A stretch of 64,000 nt of DNA. It comes from Anthopleura xanthogrammica. Taxonomy: Eukaryota; Cnidaria; Anthozoa; Actiniaria; Actiniidae. Position numbers and translations under genes: made by a program. The notes under the pieces are model-generated. The model was not told the DNA's origin. It saw nothing but the letters and a program-made list of their open reading frames with translations, and searched no databases. This document shows, one piece after another, positions 1 through 12,835 of the stretch; position 1 is the stretch's first letter; each line of letters starts with the position of its first letter. Location of the stretch: positions 2,776,666-2,840,665 of the forward strand of contig OZ025219.1 of the NCBI GenBank assembly GCA_964019055.1, read 5' to 3'.

Positions 1-310
1 GATAATGATGATGGTTAATGAAGGTGGTAGTGTAATGGAAGTGGTGACTGAAGATGATGACGGTGGTGATGATGATGATGATGGTAAATGAAGTTGGTAG
101 TGTAATGGAGGTGGTGATGGAAGATGATGATGACGGTCGTGATGATAATGATGATGATGAACAAAGGTGGTAGTGTGATGGAGGTGAAAATAGAAGATGA
201 TGATGGTGTTGATGATAATGATGATGATCAAAAAGGGTGGTGGTGTGATGGTGGTGGTGATGGAAGATGATGATAATGATGATAATGATCAGTAAAGGTG
301 GTGGTCTCTC
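1..310. repeat. Imperfect GAT/GGT-rich tandem repeat, copy A intron 8
   Basis: Degenerate repeat of about 60 bases built from GATGATGATG and GGTGGTAGTG blocks, with partial units spaced through the stretch. It lies downstream of the D8C first-half exon and matches the larger array of copy B, which places the window's left edge inside the equivalent intron. Confidence 0.75.
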
Positions 311-367
311 AAGGATAGCTGGTAATTGGATGAAGCCCCCAGTCATCGTAGGCTGAGGTTTACTTAC

Positions 368-3300
368 CTGCATAGTCTGAGAGGTAACTGGATGCTTGAG
401 GCAGAACCACACAGACTCATTCACAGCAGTATCATTGGAAGCTTGATTAGGACTGCTCAAAACATCGTTCAAGGTTCGTTTGTCAGCAAGTACTTTGTGC
501 TTTGCACACATTCTGTGCCATGACACTCCTGGAAAAGCAAAATATTTTTGATATATATGGCTCTACATATGGCAAAGTAGAATAGATTGAACTCAAGTGG
601 GAAACAAGGCTGACCTAGATCAGCCCAGAGGTTGTTTCAGGGTTAGGGTTCGATCTGTGAGTTAGCCATGCCCTGATTTAGATCAGCCCAGAGGTTGTTT
701 CAGAGATCAATCTGTAAGTTAGCCATGCCCTGACTTAGATCAGCCCAGAGGTTGTTTCAGGAAGTGGATGGATAAAAAATTGAAATTTAGTCCAGTTGGT
801 AACAAGGAAAACAATAGAATTACATATGAGTAGGTTAGAATACGTTTCTACTATCACACCTTTGATGTGAATTTCATGGAAATCTGATCCATGGATATTC
901 GAGACGACACATTCCCATTTTGATTGATTGCGGTTTTCGTTTAGCTCGTTTTTCTGGAATACTGATGTGGTTGTGGTGTTTTGATAGACCACTCCATCTC
1001 GTACCCAGGCAACAAAGGGTTCTGGGTAACCAAATACAGGGCATGTCAAAGCAATGGGCAGTTCTTGAACCACGGTGGGACCTGCCTGATCAATATCTAT
1101 GATGGCTGCAATAAACCAATATAATCAATGAATTAGAATGCGGCTATTATATTTTATCATGCGCGGCAACCCTAACCTCGACTTCGAACTATTATTCGTG
1201 GTCACTAGAACGGAACTGTAAAAAGGTCTATTTTCGTACTAGTGGGAACGATACGGCCTATTCGTATACTGTAGTCGTACCGTATCTTACCGTAGCTGTA
1301 ACAACAGGTTGTACGTGATCACTATTGGATGGATTATTTGAAGAAAATAGGAAACCATTTCAAAGTTACGGCACGTTGTAGCGTGTACGTGCTGTAAGTC
1401 AGTATCGTACGTTTCCCAATCATACGATAACCATTCTTATGGGAAGACATTTAAATGTTACAGCATGTCGTACCGTGTACGTGCTGTAAGTCAGTATCGA
1501 AAACCGCTCTGTAGTCGTAGTTTCTTGTTATATTGTGCAACATCATTATGAAGATATTATTATCGTATTTACCCAGCATCTCGTCATTATATCAATAAGT
1601 GGCCATGGAATCGACCTATTTCATAATGGTCGCCATCTAATTAGCATAAACTAGAAAAGGAATGTCTACAAATAATGGAACACCACCATAATAAAAGTAA
1701 ATACTACCAATAAGAGTTATGCAGTATTAAGCTGCTAACAAAATCCTCGAGGAATTAAGTTTAGTAAAAAACACATGAAAACGAGGCCACAAAGGCCAGA
1801 AGTGTATTTTCAGTACAACTCTTTCAAAATTCAAATCGCAATAACTCTGCAGGCTTTGACGATTTTCATCTACATCCTATGTCATTCTGATATCATTATA
1901 GCATTTACAAAGCATCTCGTCATTATATCAATAAGTGGTCATGTACCTTTGCTCTCAGAATAAATCTCAACTTCACAGAGTGTCAGTGGTCGAATTGTTC
2001 CCGTGGGAAGCATCCTGATGTTCACATAGCGCCCAGTCTTTCTCGGCTTACAGTACAAGGACTTTTTCAAGAGAGTTGCCATGGTATAAATGCCTCCACA
2101 TCTGGGGTTGGAGTTACCATTATCATCCAGGCTATCACCTGTTCAACAAAACGTTACAATGCGACCTTGTTATCATCATTTTCATAATCATTAAGATCGC
2201 GTGATATTGAGCAGCACGTGACCAGGAAATAATAAGATATTAATATTATTGGTGAAATTAGACAACACCTCAATGGAAGCAAAGTTTGTTTAGAATTCTA
2301 TCAAGGCAATGACGTAGAGAGATATTATGGCCACCCTTTCCAACCTCGATCGAAGTAAATGTCTCGTGACGTGTTCGTGACGTGTATGGTCGTTGTAACT
2401 CGACCAAAGGTTGGTGAATTATTTCTGAGTTTTTGAAGCTGATCAGCAAACTCGCAGAACTTGTTTTATTAGATCTGAATCCACTAGGCTACACTTCGTA
2501 GTATGTTTTGTTTTATCACACTTCCCTTTTTGAATCCATACATATAATCTCACTTACCCACTCGTATCTCAAAGTTTTGCAATCGCCTAGTTGCTCCAAC
2601 TCTGTTCACAAGAAATACTTCTGACACAGGTTTACTAGAACCCAAGTCCACGCGCCACCATGGACTGCTCTCCGCATCGGTGTGTGTGCAAGACTTGTTT
2701 CCGTATACTCCATCTGAATTACCATCCACGGCTCTGGTTGACGTCCCTTCGGCATCCATGGTGGATTGTAAAGTAGGTTTTTGAAGGGCAATATTTTCTG
2801 CAGAAAGAATCAATTAATTATCAACAATTAAGGATTTTATGAATAAGCTAGACATGGCATGGCAAGGCAAGGCATTGCATGGAAGGCAAGGCAAAGCAAG
2901 GCATTGCAAGGCAAGGCAAGGCAAGGCAAGGCAAGGCAAGGCAAGGCAAGGCAAGGCAAGGCAAGGCAAGGCAAGGCAAGGCAAGGCAAGGCAAGGCAAG
3001 GCAAGGCAAGGCAAGGCAAGGCAAGGCAAGGCAAGGCAAGGCAAGGCAAGGCAAGGCAAGGCAAGGCAAGGCAAGGCAAGGCAAGGCAAGGCAAGGCAAG
3101 GCAAGGCAAGGCAAGGCAAGGCAAGGCAAGGCAAGGCAAGGCAAGGCAAGGCAAGGCAAGGCAAGGCAAGGCAAGGCAAGGCAAGGCAAGGCAAGGCAAG
3201 GCAAGGCAAGGCAAGGCAAGGCAAGGCAAGGCAAGGCAAGGCAAGGCAAGGCAAGGCAAGGCAAGGCAAGGCAAGGCAAGGCAAGGCAAGGCAAGGCAAG

Positions 3301-3871
3301 GCAAGGCAAGGCAAGGCAAGGCAAGGCAAGGCAAGGCAAGGCAAGGCAAGGCAAGGCAAGGCAAGGCAAGGCAAGGCAAGTTAAACTAAAACACAACGAA
3401 ACACAAACAAAACGTTTTCTTTTTTGGATCAAGTTAATAGGAATGAGAGAGCTGGGAGCTTTGCTTACCGGTAGGATTGCGGTTGATCATTACTTCGCAT
3501 AATGTTAGTTCCTTGGTGGCTCCTGGTACGTGAACACTCACGTGTCTTCCTCTCAAACCAGGTGAACATTTAAAGGCAGTCTTTAACTGACCGGAAAAGG
3601 ATGGAATGTCTGCGCATTTGGGATTTGAAGCACTATCTTTTCCAAACTGGTCACCTGAAAAGTGATTGATTGGATGAGCTCAACAAGTCGATGATACAGC
3701 TACAGTGGAAAATATTTGGATGATGTATAGCACGGTATTTCTTCAGTCATTAAGCTAAGTAACCCGATAAGCCGTCAAAGAGATGGGTAGTTTATGGGCA
3801 GTACGGTATTTTGTTTATTGGTAAATGGTTTACTTGTCAAATTCCCCGATTGCTCGGTAGGTACGTTTCTT

Positions 3872-3949
<78 letters not shown>

Positions 3950-6900
3950 TTATTTGACAGGCATGTCCTTTCAGTGGTAACATGTTTTCTTACCAACTCT
4001 TATTTCACTGCCAAACATTCTTGCCAAGCAACAGTCAGATCGTCCAATTAAGAACACTTCGTCAATAATATAAGTTCTTCCCAGATCAACAATCCAGTAT
4101 GAATTATCTTTGTGCTGGGAGACGGCACAACGCGATATATCAGTTCCGACAGGATACCCATCAACTGCATAGCTAGAGAACATTAAGTTTGAAAAAACAG
4201 TTGATAACTGGGATGGCTGGCGAAGGGCAAGGTTCCCTGGAAATGAAAAAAAAAAGTCGGTGTCATGGTGTGAATGGTTACAACCACTATATCACTGCCA
4301 TCACTGATGTCACAGGCACTAACCCTATCATTCTCACCACCACTACCACTGCCACTGCCACATACATTATTATCACCAACACCACTACCACTACCACTAC
4401 CACTACCACTACCACTACCACTACCACTACCACTACCACTACCACTACCACTACCACTACCACTACCACTACCACTACCACTACCACTACCACTACCACT
4501 ACCACTACCACTGCCACTACCACTACCACTACCACTACCACTACCACTACCACTACCACTACCACTACCACTACCACTACCACTACCACTACCACTACCA
4601 CTACCACTACCACTACCACTACCACTACCACTACCACTACCACTACCACTACCACTACCACTACCACTACCACTACCACTACCACTACCACTACCACTAC
4701 CACTACCACAAACATTATTGTCACAATCACCTCCAATACTAGCACTAGCACTAGCACTACCCCACCACAAACATTAATATCACAAGCACTACCAACACTA
4801 GTAATCGACTTAGTTAACTTGTCTATTCGTTATCGTACTGTTATTGTAGTTGCAAATGTTAAAGGTAAAGAAACTATATTTAACGTCGGTAGTTCCTTCA
4901 GCTACGTGGCTGGTATCAATGGAAGCCGACGGTGCGCACTTTACTTACCTGCATGAACTACTCCACTCTTCCACATACAGAAAATTGAAAATAGATGATA
5001 CCATGCCAGCTACCGTGGAGAAAACATCAAAGAAAAATAAGATCAATAGGACTAGAGGGCTAGAAATGTTTTAGCTCTCAGATGACATAAAATGTTTAAT
5101 ACTGGGTTACCTGTGGTAGCCTTGTCATAAGATTCCTTTCGGTAATTGTTTAAACGTATGACTCAGAACTTATTTTCATTACCTTTTCATTAGAAGCGAT
5201 AAACATGCATTCTGTCTTTGTCGAATTAAGACTTGATTTGATTGCTTTCAAACAGCTGTAAATACTAGCAATGTCTCATTAATATATAATGATTTCAATG
5301 TTGTACCACAAGTCGTTTGACTTTTGTCATTTGCGTACATCCTTGCATTGGAGAATTGTACACTATTTGGTAGATTGTTTATATGAAGTATGAATAATAG
5401 GGGCCCAAGAATTGAGCCTTGAGGTATACCACAATTAATAATATAAGTTTAAACACTGCTTAAAAGCGGAGCTCTCAAGAGTGTATAAAACTCCCAAGAG
5501 TATATAAAACTAAACTCGGACAAGACGGAATTCCTCGTTTTTAGCTCCCAGTTTCGTCCTTGGCCATCTCTCCCTCGTGTTGGAGTTGGTGAAGACCTGA
5601 TTAAATCTTCTGACTCTGTCAGGAACATTGGTGTGATATTTGACAAACACTTGAATTATATATTAATCTCAAGTTAAGTAATATATACAATATGAGTGGC
5701 AGTGTTGTATGGAATATACAAACACGAGCCAGAGGCGAGGCTTTAGGCCCGCGCGAGCGGAGCACCATACTTAAGAAAAAATGGTAACCCATCGAGTTGA
5801 TTTTTCATAACTTGATTACGTCATTCTATTGTCCATACGAGTGGCGTGTACCACTATGCACAGGGTTCCCGCGCGCTTTGCTTACTCACAGATGCACAGA
5901 AAAAATCGCAATAGTGTAGTCAAAGATGGATCAAGGAGCATTTTTTCTTATTTTTGCAATACGAAGAATACGTTTAATCGGAAGTCATGTCTGTCTTAAA
6001 GTGAACAAAAACAATTTTTCGACTTTAGCGACTTGCTAAAGAAGATTTAGCGAGGGAAGATTCTTAATTTTACGATGAAGTTTCGTGACTGAAACTTCAG
6101 TGAGAGAAAAAGTGGCCTACAGGGGCGGATCCATGATTTTACAAAGGGGGGTGGCTAACTCTAAAAAAAAATTAAAAAGACAGGCTCTCATGACAACTGA
6201 GATTTGCGAGACTAATAAAGTATTGATTCCGATCGAAATAAAACTTATTATTTTATATTATTAAATTATTAATGTTAACTCTTTAATTATTTTTATACAA
6301 TGGACCACATTCAGATGTATTTTTTTTCTTTTATTTACTGAATTAACTAATCATTTTATTTTTTCTGTTTTAAACCCTGCAAAGAGGGGGGTGGCTAGCC
6401 ACCCAATCTACCCCCCCTGGATCCTTCCCTGGCCTGTAGACCAGAAAAACCTGATTATACTGCAAGAATAATATTTCAGTTCCGTAGAAAACACTTCATA
6501 GAAGGTAAATTCATTAATGTTAACTAATATTTCGTAAAAAAATCGACAAAAAAATGTGTAAACTAGCTGGAGAAACTCTTAGACAAGCCAAGGACGTTTT
6601 TTCGGCAAACATTGTCAGATAAACTTGGATAGTTTGTCGTTTTTACTGCATTTTAGATTTTTATCATCTTTTTCTTCAATACTTGTGAACCAAACAAGCG
6701 ATATTTGAATCTTTGAATTTTTGTTTTTGATCCCGTTTCAAGAAAAAAGACTAAGACTAGTAAAAAGACTTAAAATATATTTGACGACCAGCGAGCCTCA
6801 TGCGAGGAATTCTGATGTCAAAACAAGATTCCATATTTCATAATCATATGGATATTTTGACATTTTTATAGATAATTTATTATATTGTTGAATGAAATAT

Positions 6901-9900
6901 GAAAAAGGAATACATATCACACCAAATATTTGCTATTTATCGGACTTTTCCAAATATTATTATTACACGATCGCAAAAATGATGAGCTTGTTTTTTTCAT
7001 GGATAAGCTTATGTTTTTGTAAGATATTTCGCTCGATAATAAAGTTAAGAATACATCTGAAAAAACTTTTCAAAGACCAACTTACTAACAAAGAAAATTA
7101 TTATCTTGCATTAATGAATATGTCTCTTGTTACATTTGAAGTTCAAGTGAATGTAAGCTTAAGCTTATAATATTTTTCGACAATTTTCAGTGTAGTTCAC
7201 TTTCCACGTAAAAAACTTATAACTTAAGATTTGCTGAATAAAATCCTTTGTTCTATACATGTATTCATACTATGTTCTATATGTTCTAATGCTTTTGAAG
7301 GCTTAAAATAATAGTTTTTCTTTTAGTTTTTCCTTCGGGTTCTGGTAAAATCAAAATAAGTGGTAACGCTGTAACCGCGTTATGCCGCGTCACACAATTG
7401 TTACGTTTTTAGCACTATATATACTATTTATGGGAGCTCCGCTTTTAGGCAGTGCCTAAATCTATATATTAGGGTTACTAAAGTAAAGGTGCTCTTTCTA
7501 GTGCTGGTATTGGTTTTTAATTTTAACTCATTTAAATTATTCGGCCGCCATTTTGGAAAAAGGTCTATTGCCTAAGGTAATTTGCTTACACGAGACAACT
7601 GGATTTGATTATTCTGGTGGAGCCTTGAGTGGTCTAAGGCCGATTAGTCTAGATCTGTTATTTAAACTTCGCTCCTCAACTCAAGCGCATCAACTGTGAA
7701 TCCGACTCGAACATCAAATTTCCAGTTAGCAAATTCACCAAACATGGAACGCTTATTCTGGTCCTTACAAGCAAGTTTTTCTGGATTGATTTCACCATTC
7801 ACATGGATATCCAGCGAAACCCAGCGAAACCCAGGGCCACAACTAGCAGAGTTTCGCTCTGTTGCTAAAACGCCAACAACTAAAGGCGCGATTACTAGGA
7901 GCAATTTTCTTTGTAACTTGTGTCGCAGCAGTCTTACTCTCCCAAACATAAAATATGATTTATTTAACTTTTTGAACACGGAATGTATCTTGTATCGTTA
8001 GGATGACATTAACCATGCCAAATGTGATAAGAATTCTGTCTTTGGTGCTTGTTCTCCGTGTTTAAGCACAAAATATTCTTAAAGAGCTTCTGCACTTAGC
8101 TCAAATCAGTGAAATGTTCAAAATCTAAGGTCATCACATGTCAACAACCCGCTAATTTTACTGGAAATGTCTGTTTCACGAGAAAATGTACGGAATATTT
8201 TTGAAGCGCTGGCGAAAAAACCCAGAATAATTTTAATGTAGGATTTGAAAACAATATCTAAGCTCTGCTTAGCCAGAATTTTAAGCTAATCGGAGAATGG
8301 CCACATATCAAAAATAGATATTTTTTAATTTGGTCATAAAACACAGGTTGATCGGCCAGGTAAAAATTGCTCTTCAAATAGAGTGTTTTTGAGGGTCAAA
8401 GTTATCATTTAGAACTAAACAAATGCGTGTTATGAGATGAGAAATACCTATTTTATCGAAATTAATTAAGTGTTTGTTTTGCAAGATTTGTAAACTTTTT
8501 GCTCAAGTGAGCGACTTTATGTGATGGACCGTTTTCGGCTCCTCAGACAGCTGATTTTGAGTCTCGAGGCGGAGAAATCGATTTTCTCGTATAATACGAA
8601 AACTACTTCGTATTTTGAAAAATCAACCCAGGACCTTTTAAAACTCACTAATATCTACCAATAGAGCCAAAATGAAGGTAGATTGATTTTTGAGTTGTGG
8701 CCAGAATTCTCGATTTTGTCTGGTTTTTCCTGACATTGGCTCTTAAACAAGTAGACACAAATAGAGTGACTCTTTGTATTCAAACTGGGCTCTATGTTTT
8801 TGAAACATAGAACTTTAATAAATAATTGATCAGCAACGTTCGAGGAATCGAATAATAATTCAGTTATCTATGATGCAACTTGTTCACGGCAGCTGAACTT
8901 GAATACAACTCGAACTTGAATGGAGAAAGACATATTTTAAGCCAAGAATTTCAATGGTCGCTTTGACACGAATTCAATTTTCGCTTAGTTTTCACACAGT
9001 TTTCAAAGTCGGTACTTGATTCGCTGTTTGGCTGTCAAACCTTTCTTCATAGTTGTAAGTAGAGCCGATATTTTATGTTGCTATGTATGGTTGCTCTTAT
9101 TCTTTTTAAAGAACTTGGAGTCACTGTGGCTTTCCTTTTGCAGTCTTCATCTCTGCGTAGAACTTGAGCAATGGTTTTCAAATGGATATACTCGTTTCTT
9201 ACACCATTTGTCAAACGTTTTACACCATTTCTCGGTCCCCATTCTGTAGCACTCTTTGCGAGTATGTGTTTCTATTTTTATTTTTATTTTCATTTTTATT
9301 CTTCATTTTTTTGCTCATTTTCGTTCAACTGCTCCTAGTCTACATCTGAATTCTAACTGCTAATTTTTAGGTCATAACTTAGAAATTAATGTTTCTATGT
9401 CAGAACTTTCTCAACAAAAGGTTGCCTTGTTATTCAAAACAAAAACGGGTGCTAAGAAACTCGCGTTTTGAAATTGCATTCTAGGGTAATTTGATTGGAC
9501 GACAGCAGTCGTACGATGCCTTTTAAGCCAATCAGAAGCAGACGATAAATGCATTTGCAGCCCGCTCGCCTGGTGTCTAGCCTTAGCCCGCTATTTTGAA
9601 AGTTTTAATGGGGCCTTGCGAATAGTATTGAGAATAATATCGGTTTGAAAATGTCTTTGAATAATGAATTATTGCATCCAAAGTCCAAGGAATAATTAAT
9701 AATAGAAAATTGAAAAAAAGAATAATGAATAAATACAAAAATATAAAAAAGAAATAATGAATAATAGAAAAAACTGAAAATGACTTTTTGAGAAGAAATA
9801 TTTTGGAATATTTGAGAATAATGAAAAAAATTGGGGTAATCGAAAAATTCTGCTTCCTCCCCGAAGGAAGAACAAGAAGCTCAAGAAGATGAAGGAAGAT

Positions 9901-10760
9901 CAGGAAGAAGATCAAAGAATTCTAATTTTTAACAAAAAAAGAATTCGTAACAAAGAAGAAGAAGAAGAAGAAGAAGAAGATGTTAAAGAAGAAGAAGAAG
10001 AAGAAGAAGAAGAAGAAGAACAACAACAACAACAACAACAAAAAGAAGAAGAAGAAGAAGAAGAAGAACAACAACAACAACAAAAAGAAGAAGAAGAAGA
10101 AGAACAACAACAACAACAAAAAGAAGAAGAACAACAACAAAAAGAAGAAGAAGAAGAAGAAGAAGAAGAAGAAGAAGGAGAAGAAGAAGTAGAAGAAGTA
10201 GAAGATGGAGTAGAATAATACTAATACTTTATTTTAACGCGCGCAAAAGTTTTAAGACGCTTCACATAATAAAAAATGTTGCAATACATAAAAATTATAT
10301 CTTAATCTAAAAGAATAACAAGGAATATACGAAATATACGAAATAACTTAGAAAGTCTGCTAAAAAGATTCGATTTAAAAGAACTAATACTAGAGCTAAG
10401 TCCAATTTTAAGTGGAAGACTATTCCAAAAGTTAGGAGCACAAACAGAAAACCCCCTATCTCCATAAGTTTTAAGATTATTGACTTTTAGTAAAAAAAGT
10501 GGGATGATGTTTTTACAAAAACTCCATCATTCACCAGAAAAAGGATTAAACAATTGATCTGGAGTGGCTGTGATTCCAAAAAGAAAACAACGAAGAAAAA
10601 ATCAGCAAGAACATCGCAGAGCTAAAAATTTGACATGCAACCAGTGAAAATGATTTATAATGATTTATGATTTATATAGCGCCCTTTCTATATGAATTAA
10701 CAAACCGGATTTTCTTAATGAACAAAGATATAGATTACTTACATTATTCTTGATAGCCAT
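368..10760 (-). CDS. Copy A: secreted F-lectin×2–Ig–D8C–PAN gene (5' part, 8 exons, 3' end off window)
   Basis: Exons in transcript order: 10760–10743, 5009–4949, 4236–3994, 3654–3469, 2797–2558, 2138–1947, 1105–860, 528–368. All junctions are GT–AG and in frame, giving 449 codons. Exon 1 codes only six residues (MAIKNN); exon 2 completes a hydrophobic signal peptide ending VVHA. Exons 3–4 form F-type lectin domain 1 (RSDCC, then ELTLCEV), exons 5–6 domain 2 (CTHT, WWRVDL, YLTLCEV type ending), exon 7 an Ig domain (LTC...W...WECVV) and exon 8 the first half of a D8C domain. The D8C remainder and PAN exon should lie left of base 1, as in copy B. Exon lengths equal those of copy B exactly, with no stops or frameshifts, so it looks functional. 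One oddity is the exon 6 donor, GTACAT, weaker than copy B's GTATGT. Domain names rest on family knowledge; expression is not shown. Confidence 0.83.
600..765. repeat. Minisatellite (about 60 bp unit), short allele, copy A intron 7
   Basis: About 2.5 units of a repeat containing TCAGCCCAGAGGTTGTTTCA and GTTAGCCATGCCCTGA. The same unit occurs many more times at the matching position of copy B. Confidence 0.8.
1228..1515. mobile_element. GTATGAGTGGGAAACG-family element, copy A intron 6
   Basis: Contains CGTACTAGTGGGAACG at the left, internal CGTACGTTTCCCAATCATAC and a terminal CAGTATCGAAAACC. Related sequence sits at 21106–21402 (copy B) and 53190–53519 (DAGL intron). Because both lectin copies carry it in the same intron, insertion predates the gene duplication. 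Confidence 0.55.
2906..3380. repeat. (GGCAA)n microsatellite, about 95 units, copy A intron 4
   Basis: Essentially perfect pentanucleotide array, bordered at the left by degenerate units (GGCAT, GGAAG). Unit length 5 gives the same five-residue repeat in every frame of a strand, with no stop codon in any of them, so gene finders will call spurious proteins here. It is intronic: exon 5 lies at its left and exon 4 at its right. Confidence 0.95.
3874..3944. repeat. (GA)n microsatellite, copy A intron 3
   Basis: About 35 uninterrupted GA units between lectin-domain exons. The equivalent array at 24059–24162 in copy B is longer and interrupted. Confidence 0.95.
4379..4708. repeat. (CCACTA)n hexanucleotide array, copy A intron 2
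   Basis: About 55 units with a single interruption (GCCACT near 4511). All frames are open (poly Thr-Thr, Pro-Leu, Gly-Ser or Val), producing several artefactual ORFs. Copy B has a short (CCA)n tract at the matching place. Confidence 0.95.
5190..5447 (-). mobile_element. LINE reverse transcriptase fragment (copy A intron 1)
   Basis: Minus-strand reading gives [11 protein letters not shown], the RT motif before the catalytic YADD, then a degenerate stretch with frame breaks. A homologous fragment lies at 28155–28575 in copy B intron 1, so it was present before the gene duplication. Non-functional. Confidence 0.65.
5507..5659 (+). mobile_element. L2/CR1-like LINE reverse transcriptase fragment
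   Basis: Plus-strand reading KLNSDKTEFLVF ... SDSVRNIGVIFDKHLNY parallels the intact ORF at 11633–12643 (LNQDKSELLLL ... SDCVRNIGVVFD). It is a short remnant truncated at both ends. Confidence 0.75.
6120..6431. mobile_element. hAT-like MITE with CAGGGGCGGATCC termini
   Basis: Left end CAGGGGCGGATCCATG and right end TGGATCCTTCCCTG are near-inverted copies. Both ends continue into G-rich or C-rich tracts and a GGTGGCTA motif. TGGCCT occurs next to both ends, a possible imperfect target duplication. Related copies: 15844–16043, 40934–41288 and a fragment near 16,112–16,163. Confidence 0.6.
7461..7590. repeat. Dispersed repeat shared with INCENP intron 3
   Basis: The stretch GGTTACTAAAGTAAAGGTGC ... 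CTTTCTAGTGCTGGT ... AAAAAGGTCTATTGC recurs at 39879–39938, directly next to an INCENP exon donor. Family unknown. Confidence 0.5.
7696..7870 (+). pseudogene. Possible decayed LINE ORF with 2A-like NPGP motif
   Basis: Reads TQRNPGPQLAEFR after a small internal duplication (AGCGAAACCC twice). NPGP near a D/E-x-x context is common at the N-terminal side of endonuclease ORFs in animal LINEs. No endonuclease domain follows, so this is a weak call. Confidence 0.3.
9952..10200. repeat. GAA/CAA trinucleotide array, copy A intron 1
   Basis: Alternating (GAA)n and (CAA)n blocks giving apparent poly-Glu/Gln or poly-Lys/Asn ORFs. It lies just inside the intron downstream of exon 1. The GAA-rich block at 28981–29300 is the copy B counterpart. 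Confidence 0.9.
10225..10470 (-). mobile_element. LINE 3' end fragment
   Basis: Minus-strand reading GDRGFSVCAPNFWNSLPLKI, then SSFKSNLF, matches the C-terminal end of L2/CR1-like LINE ORFs, including the one at 11633–12643 (LRAFSVCAPRLWNSIPYDIK). An AT-rich 3' tail follows. Confidence 0.7.
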
Positions 10761-11632
10761 AATATACCAGAGAAGCTGTATAACCAAGGGGCTTGAGGTA
10801 TGCACTGAATGAATCTTCCTAAGATGTCACTTCACCTTCCTCAAATACTTTATTTATACATTCGTGTTGTGTCCCCAGTTTTGTCTGAAAAATGAAAACT
10901 CTATTTTATTCATGCATACACAGCGGCGAAGTTGGAGTGCTTTGTGAATCAGTCGGTAAAGAAATATCTCCTTGGCGACGACAACTACTTTTGTTTGCCA
11001 TGTTCCCTCACGGTGAGAACACCCACCCGTTCTATTTTGGTTGGTGGCAGAAACCTAAAAAGCCCTCGAAAAAAACTGCAATAGTGTATCGTAGTACATC
11101 AAAAGTTCGAGATCTTTGTTCGACTAATACATGAAGGAACAGGGTGCACAATACAAGGGATATTAAGTCTAAGTTGCTTTATCACAGTGTCATTTTAATT
11201 TTCTTTAGCGCGTTTTAACACTATGGGTTCGAATGCGACGATTAATAATCAATTAATAATTAATGGTAACCAAAAAAAAAAGTTAGTTATACATTAGAGA
11301 TTCTCAACCTTGAAAGGAACTATAACCAGGTCATTTTATCAACATCTTAGTTTAATAAGAAAAAAATAGTTTTTTTTTAATGTATCAGGATAGGACCCCT
11401 CGCTACCTCAAATTTCGCACGGGCTTTACAACATTTTGCCATAAAAAAAATACATTTTCTGAAAGCTAAATAAATGTAGTTTTCGAATATCTATTTATAA
11501 TTGTCTGTTTTGGAACACAAAAAATGTTATTGGGTTCAAAGTGACATTCTACCTCACTTCATTCGTCAACTTCCCGCAGGGTCAGAATTTCCGCTATGTC
11601 GATCAAAATTAAATTAGCATACTCTGTGGATA
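10761..11632. other. 5' flank of lectin copy A
   Basis: Upstream of the copy A start codon. Sequence to about 11,070 is alignable with 29,376–29,690 upstream of copy B, so the promoter region was co-duplicated. Beyond that it is AT-rich with no recognisable coding content. Confidence 0.55.
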
Positions 11633-12835
11633 ATGAGATTCCAAACAGTGTCTCAGATTTTTGATACCTTTTTTAGATCGTGCGCAATGACGCGTACGGT
11701 ACTGGGTCCTATCCTGTATCTGCTTCATGTATCTCCTTTGGGTTCCATTTTACGTCGTCATGATATACCGTACCATCTTTATGCTGACGATACACAGATA
11801 TATATCTCCTTCAAGTCATCAGTTGCTGGTGATATCCAAAAAGCTCGTGCTAAATTGGAAGCGTGCCTGGATGACATCGACAAATGGATGCTGCTTAACA
11901 ATCTAAAGTTAAATCAAGATAAATCAGAGCTATTGCTTCTTCATGCTAAACATCGTCCTGCACCATCACTTGATTCAGTTCAAGTTCAAGTTGGTGACTC
12001 GATGATCGTACCATCAGACTGTGTTAGGAACATTGGAGTTGTCTTTGACAGCTCTTTTTGCTTAGATAGACACATCATTGAACTGTGCAAGTCAGCTTTT
12101 TACCATCTTAGATCTATATCTCGTATCAGGAGATTTTTAAGTCTAGAAACCACTAAGGTATTAATTAATGCTTTTGTTATTTCTCGTCTAGATAACTGCA
12201 ACGCGCTCTTATATGGTTCACCACAATATCTGACTAAACGAATACAGAATGTATTTAATTGTGCAGCTAGATTAATTACGCTTTCACATAAGTATGATCA
12301 CGTCACCCCTATTTTGATGGAATTACACTGGTTGCCAGTTGATTATCGTATCACTTTTAAGATTCTACTTATAACATATAAAGTACTTAATGGTATGGCA
12401 CCAGATTATCTCGTAGCTTTACTGGAACCCTATGTTCCTCGTCGCAACTTGCAATCTTCTTCCAAGCTTTTATTGGCTGAGCCTGTATATAACCTTAAAA
12501 CGTATGGTTTGCGCGCTTTTTCAGTCTGTGCGCCCAGACTTTGGAATAGTATTCCTTACGATATAAAAAGTAGTAGTTCCATCTGTATCTTCAAGAAAAG
12601 GCTAAAAACTTATCTTTTCAAGCAGGCTTATTCTATAGATTAATCACTTTTCCGGCTTTATTAACTATGTTATGACTGTCCTTATTTTATAGTCACTTTT
12701 ATAATCGTTTTAGTTTAGGCTTTACTTTATTATGTTTATTTTGGGTTTGTTTATATTATTGTGAAGCGTATTTGGACTTTAGGAATTTACGCTATATAAA
12801 CAAAGTATTATTATTATTATTATTATCATGATACC
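11633..12835 (+). mobile_element. 5'-truncated L2/CR1-like LINE
   Basis: A 336-codon ORF (11633–12643) reads as the C-terminal half of a non-LTR reverse transcriptase: VLGPILYLL where VPQGSVLGP is expected, the catalytic YADDT box, the thumb region and the LRAFSVCAPRLWNSIP end. The upstream RT motifs and endonuclease are missing, so the copy is dead. A short 3' UTR ends in a (TTA)n tail at about 12,808–12,828, the usual 3' signature of this clade. Confidence 0.9.

Larger units (their letters stand above)
5010..10742. other. Copy A intron 1 (5.7 kb), transposon-filled
   Basis: Lies between the 18-nt exon 1 and signal-peptide exon 2. It holds LINE fragments (5190–5447, 5507–5659, 10225–10470), an hAT-like MITE (6120–6431), AT-rich sequence with no recognisable coding content (about 6,440–9,580) and GAA/CAA repeats (9952–10200). 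The only other hint of coding is a decayed NPGP motif near 7,820. Confidence 0.7.

Noticed and set aside
2814..3502. Several long ORFs of LALPC or GKARQ repeats
   Set aside because: Pure translation of the GGCAA microsatellite within an intron.
4183..4956. Poly Gly-Ser, Thr, Pro-Leu and Val ORFs
   Set aside because: Translations of the CCACTA hexanucleotide array on both strands.
7662..7979. 105-codon minus ORF (CGPGFRWVSLDIHVNGE...)
   Set aside because: Antisense to the decayed LINE-like NPGP segment; no domain recognised and no splice context.
9889..10218. Glu/Gln-rich 109-codon ORF
   Set aside because: GAA/CAA trinucleotide array inside copy A intron 1; no conserved flank and the copy B equivalent is not open.
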